A stretch of DNA of 37,137 nt from X23 sp050251575 (GCA_050251575.1 JBFWMP010000011.1:1-37137); one strand, 5' to 3'; shown: positions 27,202 to 35,074, numbered from the stretch's first letter. Translations and numbers: made by a program. The notes: generated by a model not told the origin, from the sequence alone.

Positions 27202-27396
27202 GTGGGTATAGAGATACAAAAAAACATTGTTGCAATCGTAACACATCGTAAAGATAAAGTACAAAGCGGCTTTGCACCAGTATTTTACTCAGAAAGCGAA
27301 AATGAAAGCGAAAAACTTGCGTTATATTTATCTAAGGTTGTCCAGGGAATGGTACATAATCTTGAAAATGGGGTTTACGTTGTCGTCAAGCACTAA
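27202..27396 (+). CDS. Small partner protein of YIEGIA (capping complex subunit type)
   Basis: A 64-residue protein (MGIEIQKNIVAIVTHRKDKV, ending GVYVVVKH). It starts at GTG 27202, 8 nt after AAGGAG, and 5 nt beyond the YIEGIA stop, so it is translationally linked. I recall small proteins at this position being named capping complex subunit for YIEGIA; that name is from memory and I know no experiment behind it. No membrane segment, Cys or catalytic motif is visible. Confidence 0.75.
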   Translation: MGIEIQKNIVAIVTHRKDKVQSGFAPVFYSESENESEKLALYLSKVVQGMVHNLENGVYVVVKH

Positions 27397-27422
27397 GTTG
27401 ATTATGCAATTTAGTGCTTGAC
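27385..27422 (+). terminator. 12-bp hairpin overlapping the stop of the YIEGIA partner gene
   Basis: GTCAAGCACTAA (ending in the stop codon) pairs perfectly with TTAGTGCTTGAC across a 14-nt loop. Only a short T stretch follows, so it is either a weak terminator or a 3'-end stabiliser. Confidence 0.5.
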
Positions 27423-27489
27423 TTATGGAATATTTTAAGTAATACTTATAATGTATTTTTATTCGAGTTTTAATAAGGAGTTTTAAAGG

Positions 27490-28818
27490 TTGGGCAAACA
27501 GGTTGAAGCAATAGTAAAAGAGGTAAAGGCAGGCAGTATAGCGGAAGAAGCTGATATAAAGCCGGGTGATATCATTAGCACAATCAATGGTGAAAAGATT
27601 AATGATGTTCTGGAATATAAATTTCTTACAAGTGACCAGGAGCTTGATATCGAAGTTATAAAAGTGAACGGAGATATCGAAATCATATCTATATTTAAAG
27701 ATGATGATGAGGACATTGGAATAGAGTTTGAAAACCCACTTATCGATAAGGCTAGATTCTGTTCAAACAAGTGCATATTTTGTTTTATTGATCAACTGCC
27801 TAAGAATATGCGAAAATCCTTATATTTTAAAGATGATGATTCAAGGCTGTCATTTTTACAGGGCAATTATGTGACCCTAACAAATATGTCTGAAGATGAT
27901 ATTGATAGAATCATACGCTTTCGGCTGAGTCCCATCAATATTTCTGTGCATTCTACGAATCCGGAGCTAAGGATGAAAATGCTTGGAAATATAAAGGCAG
28001 GAAATATACTAAATCAGATGAACAAGCTGAGCCATGCTCAAATCATTATGAATTGTCAGATTGTTCTATGTAGAGATATTAATGATGGAGATGAGCTGAA
28101 CAGAACAATTCATGATATTTCATTATTATATCCCGGTGTGCATAGCGTTTCTATTGTTCCTGTAGGATTAACAACATATCGAAATGCATTATCTGTGCTT
28201 AAGCCATTTGATAAAGAATCTGCTCAATCAGTTATCGCTCAGGTTGAAGAATGGCAGAATAAGTTTTTAAGTCAATTTGGATCGAGGCTTGTTTATCTTG
28301 CAGATGAGTTTTATGTTATGTCAGAAATGCCGATACCGGCAGCAGATCATTACGAGGGATATCCTCAGATAGAAAATGGCGTGGGATTAATAGCTTCCAT
28401 GAGTGAAGAGTTTGATATGGGGATAAATAAAATTAATGAATTTATGCAGCTTGATAATAGATGTATTAGTATAGCAACCGGAACATCTGCGAAAGCTTTT
28501 ATTGATTCGTTAGTACAAAGGATTCAACAAAAGGTAAAAGGACTTGCAGTAAATGTTTTTGATATTAAAAATGTCTTTTTTGGAGAAAATGTAACTGTAG
28601 CAGGATTAATAACCGGTGGTGATATTATCAGTCAATTAAAGGGCAAGAGCCTGGGGACTGAGTTGTTAATTCCGGCAGTAATGCTTAGAAGTGATAGGGA
28701 TATATTTTTAGATGATATCAGCATTGAAAGATTAGAAGAAGAGTTAAATATTAAGGTAGTGCTGGTTGAAAATGATGGAACTGACTTTTTGGAAAAAGTT
28801 ATTGGCAATAATAATTAA
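27490..28818 (+). CDS. DUF512 radical SAM protein with PDZ domain
   Basis: The 442-residue protein starts with a PDZ-like domain (about 1-70; EADIKPGDIISTINGEKI). A radical SAM-type cysteine motif follows, CSNKCIFCFIDQLP (about residues 95-108), then the segment LSFLQGNYVTLTNMS. The DUF512 domain forms the C-terminal half (GVGLIASM, VAGLITGGDI). The family is common in clostridia next to der; substrate unknown. TTG start at 27490, 9 nt after AAGGAG, is the only start that keeps the PDZ domain whole. The stop is 19 nt before the der ATG. Confidence 0.92.
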   Translation: MGKQVEAIVKEVKAGSIAEEADIKPGDIISTINGEKINDVLEYKFLTSDQELDIEVIKVNGDIEIISIFKDDDEDIGIEFENPLIDKARFCSNKCIFCFIDQLPKNMRKSLYFKDDDSRLSFLQGNYVTLTNMSEDDIDRIIRFRLSPINISVHSTNPELRMKMLGNIKAGNILNQMNKLSHAQIIMNCQIVLCRDINDGDELNRTIHDISLLYPGVHSVSIVPVGLTTYRNALSVLKPFDKESAQSVIAQVEEWQNKFLSQFGSRLVYLADEFYVMSEMPIPAADHYEGYPQIENGVGLIASMSEEFDMGINKINEFMQLDNRCISIATGTSAKAFIDSLVQRIQQKVKGLAVNVFDIKNVFFGENVTVAGLITGGDIISQLKGKSLGTELLIPAVMLRSDRDIFLDDISIERLEEELNIKVVLVENDGTDFLEKVIGNNN

Positions 28819-28837
28819 GACAGTTGGAGGTATGGCT

Positions 28838-30160
28838 ATGGCAAAACCTGTTGTTGCTATCGTAGGCAGGCCGAATGTTGGCAAATCTACTTTATTCAAT
28901 AAAATTGTAGGAGAGAGAATATCGATTGTTGAGGATACTCCCGGGGTTACCAGAGATAGGATTTATGCTGAAGCAGAATGGCTGAATCGTAAATTTACTA
29001 TTATTGATACTGGTGGTATTGAACCGGACAGCAAGGATGAAATATTAGCACAAATGAGAAGACAAGCAGAAGTAGCGATTGAAACTGCGGATGTCATCAT
29101 GCTTATGGTTAATGTAAGAGACGGTATGACAGCGTCTGACAAAGATATTGCCGATATGCTTCAGAAGTCTAGGAAACCTATAATCTTAGTGTGTAATAAA
29201 GTGGATAATGTAGGGGCACCCCCTCTTGAGTTGTATGAATTTTTCAATCTGGGATTGGGTGAACCGTTAGCTGTTTCATCTACTCATGGTTTAGGATTAG
29301 GAGATTTGCTAGATACGATTTTTGAATATTTTCCTGATCAACAAGAGGATGAATATGGAGAAGATGTTATTAAGGTTGCTGTAATTGGCAAACCTAATGC
29401 AGGAAAATCATCTTTAATAAATAAAATTCTTGGTGAGGATAGGGTAATTGTAAGTAATATTCCTGGAACTACCAGAGATGCAATTGATACTTATTTCGAG
29501 AAGGCTGAACAAAAATACGTTTTTATAGACACTGCGGGAATGCGAAAGAAAGGCAAAATATATGAAAATGTAGAACGGTATAGTGTGATACGTTCACTCA
29601 CAGCAGTAGAGCGTTCCGATGTTTGTTTAATTATGATTGATGCAGTTGATGGAGTAACAGAGCAGGATACTAAGGTTGCCGGATATGCACATGAACAGGG
29701 CAAAGCATCAATCATTGTAGTAAATAAATGGGATCTGATTGAAAAAGATGATAAAACGATGCATCATTTCAGGCAGGATGTAATGGATGGCTTAAGCTAT
29801 ATGACTTATGCTCCTATTGCTTTTATTTCGGCAAAAACAGGTCAAAGAGTGGAAAAACTCTTTGAATTAATAAAATATGTATCACAACAACACGCGACAA
29901 GAATATCCACAGGAACGCTGAATGATGTTGTTAATGAAGCAGTTGCAAAGGTTCAGCCGCCATCAGATAAAGGGAAACGATTAAAAATCCTGTATAGTAC
30001 CCAGGCTTCGGTAAAACCTCCTGTTTTTGTATTGTTTGTAAACGATAGAGAACTAATGCATTTTTCATATGAAAGATATATTGAAAATCAAATCAGAGGT
30101 ACTTTCGGACTTGAGGGTACACCGGTAAGATTTATCATCAGAGAGAGGTCAAAGGAGTGA
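28838..30160 (+). CDS. der: Ribosome biogenesis GTPase Der (EngA)
   Basis: Der has two tandem GTPase domains and is essential for 50S assembly. The product is 440 residues. Domain 1 starts MAKPVVAIVGRPNVGKST with DTPGVTRDR, DTGG and NKVD. Domain 2 has GKPNAGKSS (about 184), DTAGM and NKWDL. A C-terminal KH-like domain ends the protein (PPVFVLFVNDRELMHFSYER, IRERSKE). The second of two in-frame ATGs is used, 28838, because TTGGAGG is 7 nt upstream of it and only 1 nt from the first. plsY follows after 4 nt. Confidence 0.98.
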   Translation: MAKPVVAIVGRPNVGKSTLFNKIVGERISIVEDTPGVTRDRIYAEAEWLNRKFTIIDTGGIEPDSKDEILAQMRRQAEVAIETADVIMLMVNVRDGMTASDKDIADMLQKSRKPIILVCNKVDNVGAPPLELYEFFNLGLGEPLAVSSTHGLGLGDLLDTIFEYFPDQQEDEYGEDVIKVAVIGKPNAGKSSLINKILGEDRVIVSNIPGTTRDAIDTYFEKAEQKYVFIDTAGMRKKGKIYENVERYSVIRSLTAVERSDVCLIMIDAVDGVTEQDTKVAGYAHEQGKASIIVVNKWDLIEKDDKTMHHFRQDVMDGLSYMTYAPIAFISAKTGQRVEKLFELIKYVSQQHATRISTGTLNDVVNEAVAKVQPPSDKGKRLKILYSTQASVKPPVFVLFVNDRELMHFSYERYIENQIRGTFGLEGTPVRFIIRERSKE

Positions 30161-30164
30161 AAGT

Positions 30165-30761
30165 ATGAAGATTGTCTTAGCAGCCATGACTGCTTATCTT
30201 TTAGGTAGTGTTAACAGTTCTATTTTGGTTGGAAGACTATGGGCAAATATAGATATTAGAAAACATGGCAGCGGAAATGCAGGTGCAACGAACATACTAA
30301 GAACCTTGGGAAAAGCGGCAGCAGTTGTAGTACTGTTGGGAGACGTCCTAAAGGGGATTTTAGGAGTTATCGTCGGAAACTACTTTGGTGGAGAAATAGG
30401 TGCTTTAGCTGCCGGCATTGCATGTGTTGTCGGACATAATTACCCGATTTATTTTGGTTTCAAAGGTGGGAAGGGAATCCTTACATCTGCTGCAGTGATT
30501 TTTATGATACACTGGAAAATTGGACTTATATTATTGCTAGGCGTGATTTTAATTATTGCCTTCACAAGGTATGTATCATTAGGCTCAGTTATAGGGGCTT
30601 CTTTATATCCTGTTGTAGTTTTTATATTAGATAATAAAGGAATTGAATATATTTTATTTGCTTTTTGTATTGCATTTTTAGCTGTCTATCGACATCAAGC
30701 AAATATAAAGAGGCTGTTGGAAGGTACAGAATCTAAAATAGGTTCAAAAGTAAAAGTATAG
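30165..30761 (+). CDS. plsY: Acyl-phosphate:glycerol-3-phosphate acyltransferase
   Basis: PlsY is an integral membrane enzyme that makes lysophosphatidic acid from acyl phosphate and glycerol-3-phosphate. The 198-residue protein has about five membrane helices and the three family loops: LLGSVNSSILVGRL, RKHGSGNAGATNILRTLG and GHNYPIYFGFKGGKGILT. ATG with AAAGGAGTG upstream, 4 nt after der. The next gene, gpsA, makes its glycerol-3-phosphate substrate, so the two form a functional pair. Confidence 0.97.
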   Translation: MKIVLAAMTAYLLGSVNSSILVGRLWANIDIRKHGSGNAGATNILRTLGKAAAVVVLLGDVLKGILGVIVGNYFGGEIGALAAGIACVVGHNYPIYFGFKGGKGILTSAAVIFMIHWKIGLILLLGVILIIAFTRYVSLGSVIGASLYPVVVFILDNKGIEYILFAFCIAFLAVYRHQANIKRLLEGTESKIGSKVKV

Positions 30762-30772
30762 GGGGAATTATA

Positions 30773-31798
30773 GTGAGTTTAAAAGTTGGAGTAGTTGGTT
30801 CCGGAAGCTGGGGTACTGCTTTAGCAATTATGCTTAGCAAGAAGGGGCATCAGGTAAGACTCTGGTCATGGAAGGAAGAAGAAGCAAGAAGATTATCCGA
30901 GACGCGGGAAAATATTAGTTTTCTCCCGGGAATTATTCTTCCAAATAACATTCTTTGTACTGGAGATATGGAAGAATGTATACATGATGCAGATCTAATT
31001 GTTACAGCAGCTCCCTCCCATGCTATTAGAACGACTGCAGAGAGAGTGAAGGAATTTGTAAAGGATAATAAAATTATTGTTAATGTATCCAAGGGACTGG
31101 AAGAAAGTTCGTTGCTGCGCCTCACGGAAGTTATCAGTGAAGTGATTCCTCAGGCAAGAGTTGCGACATTATCAGGTCCCAGCCATGCGGAAGAGGTAGC
31201 TAGGGATATCCCTACAACTTGTGTAGCTGCTTCTAAGAATAGAGAAGTTGCGGAATTTATACAAGATGTTTTTATGAATCCTAAGTTTCGGGTATATACC
31301 AATCCTGATATAGTGGGTGTGGAATTAGGAGCTGCTTTAAAAAATGTTATTGCTCTTTCTGCAGGAATTTGTGATGGACTGGATTTTGGGGATAATACCA
31401 AGGCTGCATTAATGACGAGAGGAATCACTGAAATTGCTCGTCTGGGAGTATCCATGGGTGCAAAGCTGGAAACCTTTGCCGGATTGGCGGGTATAGGAGA
31501 TTTGATTGTAACGTGTACCAGCATGCATAGTAGAAACCGTCGTGCAGGAATTTTGATTGGAAAAGGCAAGTCTTTAGATGAAGCATTAAAAGAAGTACAT
31601 ATGGTGGTAGAAGGAGTTATTACCACACGCGCTGCATATAAACTTTCAAAGAAAAATAATGTGGAGATGCCTATTGTTAATCAAGCATATAGTGTATTGT
31701 TTGAAAATAAAAGCCCTAAGACTGCAGTGGTCGACTTAATGATGAGAAGTAAAACACATGAGATGGAAGAAGTAGTGATGAGTAAATATAATTGGTAA
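30773..31798 (+). CDS. gpsA: NAD(P)-dependent glycerol-3-phosphate dehydrogenase
   Basis: GpsA reduces dihydroxyacetone phosphate to sn-glycerol-3-phosphate for phospholipid synthesis. The 341-residue product has the Rossmann loop GVVGSGSWGTALA (GxGxxG), then VNVSKGLE, SGPSHAEEV, the catalytic-Lys segment GAALKNVIALSAGICDG and GLAGIGDLIVTCTS. GTG start 6 nt after GGGGGAA. A strong terminator follows, so the der-plsY-gpsA transcript ends before spoIVA. Confidence 0.97.
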   Translation: MSLKVGVVGSGSWGTALAIMLSKKGHQVRLWSWKEEEARRLSETRENISFLPGIILPNNILCTGDMEECIHDADLIVTAAPSHAIRTTAERVKEFVKDNKIIVNVSKGLEESSLLRLTEVISEVIPQARVATLSGPSHAEEVARDIPTTCVAASKNREVAEFIQDVFMNPKFRVYTNPDIVGVELGAALKNVIALSAGICDGLDFGDNTKAALMTRGITEIARLGVSMGAKLETFAGLAGIGDLIVTCTSMHSRNRRAGILIGKGKSLDEALKEVHMVVEGVITTRAAYKLSKKNNVEMPIVNQAYSVLFENKSPKTAVVDLMMRSKTHEMEEVVMSKYNW

Positions 31799-31818
31799 AA
31801 ATTTTATAGTATACAAAG

Positions 31819-31852
31819 TGGATGCTAAAGTACATTAGCATCCATTTTTTTT
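31819..31852 (+). terminator. Rho-independent terminator after gpsA
   Basis: A perfect 10-bp stem (TGGATGCTAA with TTAGCATCCA), 6-nt loop, then eight T. Confidence 0.92.
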
Positions 31853-31920
31853 ATACATAAATTTTTTAAAAGATTTTTCTGTTTTGTAATAAACATAGAC
31901 AAAGAGCAATATATATATAT

Positions 31921-31950
31921 TGATAAACATGTACTAGTACAGCATTATAT
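31921..31950 (+). promoter_or_regulatory. Candidate sigma-E promoter of spoIVA with an embedded 12-bp palindrome
   Basis: TGATAAA, a 15-nt spacer, CATTATAT resembles the sigma-E pattern (kmATATT, 14-15 nt, CATACAnT) and lies about 64 nt upstream of the spoIVA start, where such a promoter is expected. The spacer contains the perfect palindrome TGTACTAGTACA (31930-31941), a possible operator. Match is partial. Confidence 0.35.
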
Positions 31951-32013
31951 GCAAAAAAAATGTCCACTATCAAAATTTTTAAGATATTGTAAGAAAAGGG
32001 GGCGCTCAAAAAG

Positions 32014-33492
32014 ATGGAAAACTACAATATATATCAAGATATAGCCGAAAGGACACAAGGTGATATATATATTGGGGTTGTTGGCCCTGTACGCACAGGA
32101 AAATCTACCTTTATTAAAAAGTTTATGGACCTGTTGGTAATCCCCAATATTCAGAACAGCTATAGAAAAGAAAGAGCAAGAGATGAATTGCCTCAAAGTG
32201 CAGCCGGCAAGACAATCATGACAACCGAGCCGAAATTTATACCCAACGAAGCTGTTGAAATTGCGTTAGGAGATAATGCAACTTTTAATGTGAGACTTAT
32301 AGATTGTGTCGGCTATATAGTAAACGGTGCATTAGGGCATATAGAAAATAATGCTCCTAGAATGGTAACTACTCCATGGTTTGAAGAACCAATACCTTTT
32401 CATCAGGCTGCGGAAATAGGAACAAAAAAGGTAATTACAGAACATTCTACCATCGGTCTTGTTATTACAACCGATGGAAGTATTACTGAAATTGCTAGAG
32501 CTGATTACATTGAGGCAGAGGCAAGAGTAGTGAAAGAGCTGAAAGAAATAAATAAGCCATTTATCATGCTTCTTAATTCTACCAGACCTTATGATGCAGA
32601 TACTCAAAAGCTTAGAGAAGATCTGGAGTCCAAATATTCTGTTCCGGTAATTGCGGTCAATTGTGCACAGTTGAATATAGAAGATGTGAACTCTATTATG
32701 GAAAAGGTATTATTTGAGTTCCCGATAAAAGAAATAGGGATCGACTTACCTAAATGGATAGATGCTCTCGAAAGAGATCATTGGTTAAGAACAGGGATGA
32801 TAGATACTATCAGACAGTCAATCAGCAATGTATCTAAGATTAGGGAAGTAAAGGGTGCACTAGCTGCACTGAATGATTATGAATATATTGAAAAGATATA
32901 TTTTGATAAAATCAGTCTTGGAGAAGGGACTGTATTAGTTGATATTACTGCGCAAGAAGGTTTGTTCTATAGAATATTAGGTGAAACCTCCGGATTTGAT
33001 ATTGATGGCGAAGATAAGCTAATTACTCTTATGAAGGAATTGTCTATTGTAAAGAAGCAATACGACAAGATTGCTTTTGCGCTGCATCAAGTCAAAGAAA
33101 AAGGATATGGAATGGTTACACCAAGCATTGATGAATTGACTCTTGAAGAGCCTGAGATTGTGAAACAGGGAGGAAGATTCGGCGTAAGGCTGCGCGCTAG
33201 CGCGCCATCTATCCATATGATCAGAGCAGATATTGAAACAGAAGTTTCACCTATTGTAGGGACTGAAAAGCAGAGTGAAGAACTGGTACATTATTTATTG
33301 AAAGAGTTTGAAGTTGACCCAAGAAAGATTTGGGAATCAAATATTTTCGGGAAGTCTCTGCATGAACTTGTGAATGAAGGACTTCATAATAAGCTTAACA
33401 GGATGCCCGAAGATGCTCAGCTTAAACTTCAAGAGACGTTGCAAAAAATTATTAATGAAGGTAGTGGGGGTTTAATCTGCATAATACTGTAA
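32014..33492 (+). CDS. spoIVA: Stage IV sporulation protein A (SpoIVA)
   Basis: SpoIVA is the ATP-hydrolysing cytoskeletal protein that polymerises on the forespore surface and forms the base of the coat. The 492-residue product is full length. Walker A is GVVGPVRTGKSTFIKKFM (about residues 22-39). Further family segments are AAGKTIMTTEPKFIPNEA, LIDCVGYIV (Walker B region) and NSTRPYD. The C-terminal end GSGGLICIIL is the conserved tail that contacts the membrane peptide SpoVM, which is encoded at 13544. The ATG has AAGGGGG upstream with a longish gap of about 11 nt. It is a single-gene transcript between two terminators. Confidence 0.98.
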   Translation: MENYNIYQDIAERTQGDIYIGVVGPVRTGKSTFIKKFMDLLVIPNIQNSYRKERARDELPQSAAGKTIMTTEPKFIPNEAVEIALGDNATFNVRLIDCVGYIVNGALGHIENNAPRMVTTPWFEEPIPFHQAAEIGTKKVITEHSTIGLVITTDGSITEIARADYIEAEARVVKELKEINKPFIMLLNSTRPYDADTQKLREDLESKYSVPVIAVNCAQLNIEDVNSIMEKVLFEFPIKEIGIDLPKWIDALERDHWLRTGMIDTIRQSISNVSKIREVKGALAALNDYEYIEKIYFDKISLGEGTVLVDITAQEGLFYRILGETSGFDIDGEDKLITLMKELSIVKKQYDKIAFALHQVKEKGYGMVTPSIDELTLEEPEIVKQGGRFGVRLRASAPSIHMIRADIETEVSPIVGTEKQSEELVHYLLKEFEVDPRKIWESNIFGKSLHELVNEGLHNKLNRMPEDAQLKLQETLQKIINEGSGGLICIIL

Positions 33493-33505
33493 ACACAAGT
33501 TTTTG

Positions 33506-33536
33506 AGTGCAATCCTAAAATGATTGCACTTTTTTC
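33506..33536 (+). terminator. Rho-independent terminator after spoIVA
   Basis: A perfect 9-bp stem (AGTGCAATC with GATTGCACT), 7-nt loop, then a run of T. Confidence 0.9.
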
Positions 33537-33559
33537 TACCTTTTTGAGTTTATGCATTA

Positions 33560-33588
33560 TTGACAAAAATAAATGAGTATGTTAATAT
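33560..33588 (+). promoter_or_regulatory. Sigma-A promoter for tRNA-Pro
   Basis: A consensus TTGACA, a 17-nt spacer and TAATAT, about 29 nt upstream of the mature tRNA 5' end. Expected for a stable-RNA gene. Confidence 0.8.
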
Positions 33589-33616
33589 GATTTAGCAAAA
33601 GCAAAGAAAAGAATAC

Positions 33617-33693
33617 CTGGGTGTGGCGCAGTTTGGTAGCGTGCTTGAATGGGGTTCAAGAGGCCGGGAGTTCAAGTCTCCCCACTCAGACCA
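33617..33693 (+). tRNA. tRNA-Pro (anticodon GGG)
   Basis: A 77-nt cloverleaf. The acceptor CTGGGTG pairs with CACTCAG (one G-U), followed by discriminator A and an encoded CCA. The D stem is GCGC/GCGT, the anticodon stem CTTGA/TCAAG with loop ATGGGGT (anticodon GGG at 33651-33653), and the T stem GGGAG/CTCCC with loop TTCAAGT. It reads CCC/CCU proline codons. An integrase relic lies about 130 nt downstream, facing the tRNA, so the 3' end of this gene is a likely past attachment site. Confidence 0.95.
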
Positions 33694-33702
33694 AGAAAGA
33701 AG

Positions 33703-33737
33703 AGGCTTTCAGGATTTTTATCTTGAAGGCTTTTTTT
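33703..33737 (+). terminator. Terminator after tRNA-Pro
   Basis: AGGCTTTCAGGAT pairs with ATCTTGAAGGCTT (several G-U pairs) around a short loop, followed by seven T. Confidence 0.7.
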
Positions 33738-33822
33738 GTTATACCCCTACTTCACCCCTACCCATGATTTTTTAAGTATTTGACCTAAGAATAAAGGGCA
33801 AAAAAAGAGAAGTAGAATGATA

Positions 33823-33990
33823 CTACCCCTCAATAATTTCATTAATAACTTGTTCCATAGCAAGTAAAACAAATGTATGCCTCATATCATGGAAACGAAT
33901 AGAATCCAATCCTGCTTTATCTAAAAGCCTTTTAAACGTTCGTGTAAAGTTTTTGGGGTCTAGCGGTTTTCCAAACTCATTACAGAAAAC
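33823..33990 (-). pseudogene. Fragment of a phage/ICE tyrosine recombinase (integrase)
   Basis: About 55 residues match the catalytic domain of phage-type integrases: VFCNEFGKPLDPKNFTRTFK, then RLLDKAGL and the box II segment FHDMRHTF, with the catalytic His and Arg (HxxR). Both ends are missing. Upstream, the frame runs into a copy of the GGGGAC repeat. Downstream it stops after LLAMEQVINEIIEG, before the GHSS box and the catalytic Tyr. It cannot be active. It probably marks an element once integrated at the tRNA-Pro gene and since deleted. Confidence 0.85.
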
Positions 33991-34017
33991 AAACAAGGGG
34001 ACAGGTAATATGTTTGA
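33989..34017 (-). repeat. Inverted copy of the GGGGAC repeat at the integrase break
   Basis: The plus strand carries CAAACAAGGGGACAGGTAAT followed by ATGTTTGA. This equals the reverse complement of the tandem units at 34294-34384 except for two bases in the centre. It forms the exact break of the integrase fragment, so insertion or recombination at this repeat probably truncated the gene. Confidence 0.85.
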
Positions 34018-34293
34018 TAGCACCTCAATTTTATGATGCAATCTCATCTTTGACAGTTCCAGTTATAATTTTAAAAGAGTAATGAATATCATAGGTTTTG
34101 ATGAAATGATGACAAGATTAAAGGGGTTTCACGCATATTTTTTGAAATATTTGCTGTTCAACCTCCAATTTTATTTATTTCATTATTTTTCAGGTTAAAA
34201 GTAAGCCCAAAGATACTGATTTAGGCTAGTTTTTCGACAGTCTGACGTTCCCAGATGTCTCGCAGGTTTTACGATTCATAAGATGTCTAGGGC
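34018..34293. other. Non-coding segment between the two inverted repeat clusters
   Basis: 276 nt flanked by oppositely oriented copies of the same repeat. It holds no credible gene. A stretch near its right end (about 34196-34275, containing TTTTTCGACAGTCTGACG) has the look of an insertion-sequence end, but I cannot name the element. Confidence 0.4.
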
Positions 34294-34384
34294 TTAGCTC
34301 AAACACGTTACCTGTCCCCTTGTTTGATTAGCTCAAACACGTTACCTGTCCCCTTGTTTGATTATTACCTGTCCCCTTGTTTGA
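34294..34384 (+). repeat. Tandem array of a 34-bp repeat, 2.7 copies
   Basis: Two exact 34-nt units (34294-34327 and 34328-34361: TTAGCTCAAACACG followed by TTACCTGTCCCCTTGTTTGA) and a third (34362-34384) lacking the 11 nt GCTCAAACACG. Each full unit carries 7-bp inverted ends TCAAACA/TGTTTGA. The array ends on the base before the stop codon of the ferritin-like gene. There are no unique spacers, so it is not a CRISPR array. Confidence 0.95.
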
Positions 34385-34834
34385 TTATTGTTTGAATTCT
34401 ATCAGTTTATTGTTAAACCAAGCAGCGTGTAAATCTTCATCAATTAAGTTGCTTTGCAATATCTTTACCACTTCATTATCATATTTACCTCTTACAGAGT
34501 GAATAAGTTCTTTATAATCCTTCATAGCTTTCTGTTCCAATAAAATATTAACTTTTAATAAGTTTTCGATACCGGATAAAGATAAAACTTTTCCAAGAGT
34601 TTTCCCGATGATAGGAGCAATTACATCTCCTAATGCAGTTGGCTTTCCTCCTAGCTCTTTTATTTTATCCGCAATATTGTCTACGTGTTGCTGTTCAATA
34701 TAGGCAATACGCTCAAAGGCTAGTGAGATATAGTCATCTTCAGTAGATTTGCTTTGAGAAGTATACAAATCTACTTGATTCAATTCAAAACTGTAAAACC
34801 AATTTAGTTTAGATAACAAATGTTCTTTATCCAA
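34385..34834 (-). CDS. Ferritin-like di-iron domain protein
   Basis: The 149-residue protein shows the four-helix carboxylate pattern of ferritin-like proteins: YSFELNQ (Glu), YIEQQHVD (ExxH), LLEQKAMKDY (Glu) and DEDLHAAW (ExxH). This fits the demethoxyubiquinone hydroxylase/Coq7-like or rubrerythrin-related group. Oxidative-stress protection or iron handling is likely, but the substrate is not evident. Rubredoxin cysteines are absent. TTG start after GAGGTG. The end (IEFKQ, stop) directly abuts the tandem repeat array, so the original C-terminus or terminator may have been altered by that insertion. Confidence 0.8.
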   Translation of the reverse strand: MDKEHLLSKLNWFYSFELNQVDLYTSQSKSTEDDYISLAFERIAYIEQQHVDNIADKIKELGGKPTALGDVIAPIIGKTLGKVLSLSGIENLLKVNILLEQKAMKDYKELIHSVRGKYDNEVVKILQSNLIDEDLHAAWFNNKLIEFKQ

Positions 34835-35017
34835 GTTAGCACCTCGCAGTAGTATTATTACAATTATTATCTACTTATTTAGCTTAAATCATTCCGAAAT
34901 TACATTTATGTTTTTCATTGCGAAAGGATAGTTTTATAAATAAAGTTTTTTGAACGAGAAATTAGACTACATTATTTATATACTACAAAACTAAAGTTTA
35001 GGGTAGAGCTTCTAGTA

Positions 35018-35038
35018 ATCTGGGGACTGATTTTGTTC
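35018..35038. repeat. Isolated GGGGAC-core repeat, third variant
   Basis: ATCTGGGGACTGATTTTGTT shares the GGGGACnG core with the palindrome at 26178 and the array at 34294 but has different flanks. It lies in the otherwise gene-free stretch 34835-35298. Reported as a possible repeat on the basis of the shared core only. Confidence 0.4.
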
Positions 35039-35074
35039 ATAAAAATCATACGCATAATAGAAGGATTTAGCATA

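Noticed and set aside
33823..34047. Functional small integrase or excisionase
   Set aside because: The catalytic Tyr and GHSS box are absent, and the first 19 or so residues are translated repeat sequence.
34220..34329. A plus-strand peptide reading FFDSLTFPDVSQVLRF into the tandem repeat
   Set aside because: No start codon or ribosome binding site, and its end is repeat-derived. At most it is an insertion-sequence relic.
34294..34384. CRISPR array
   Set aside because: The copies are directly adjacent with no unique spacers, only 2.7 copies exist, and no cas genes are near.
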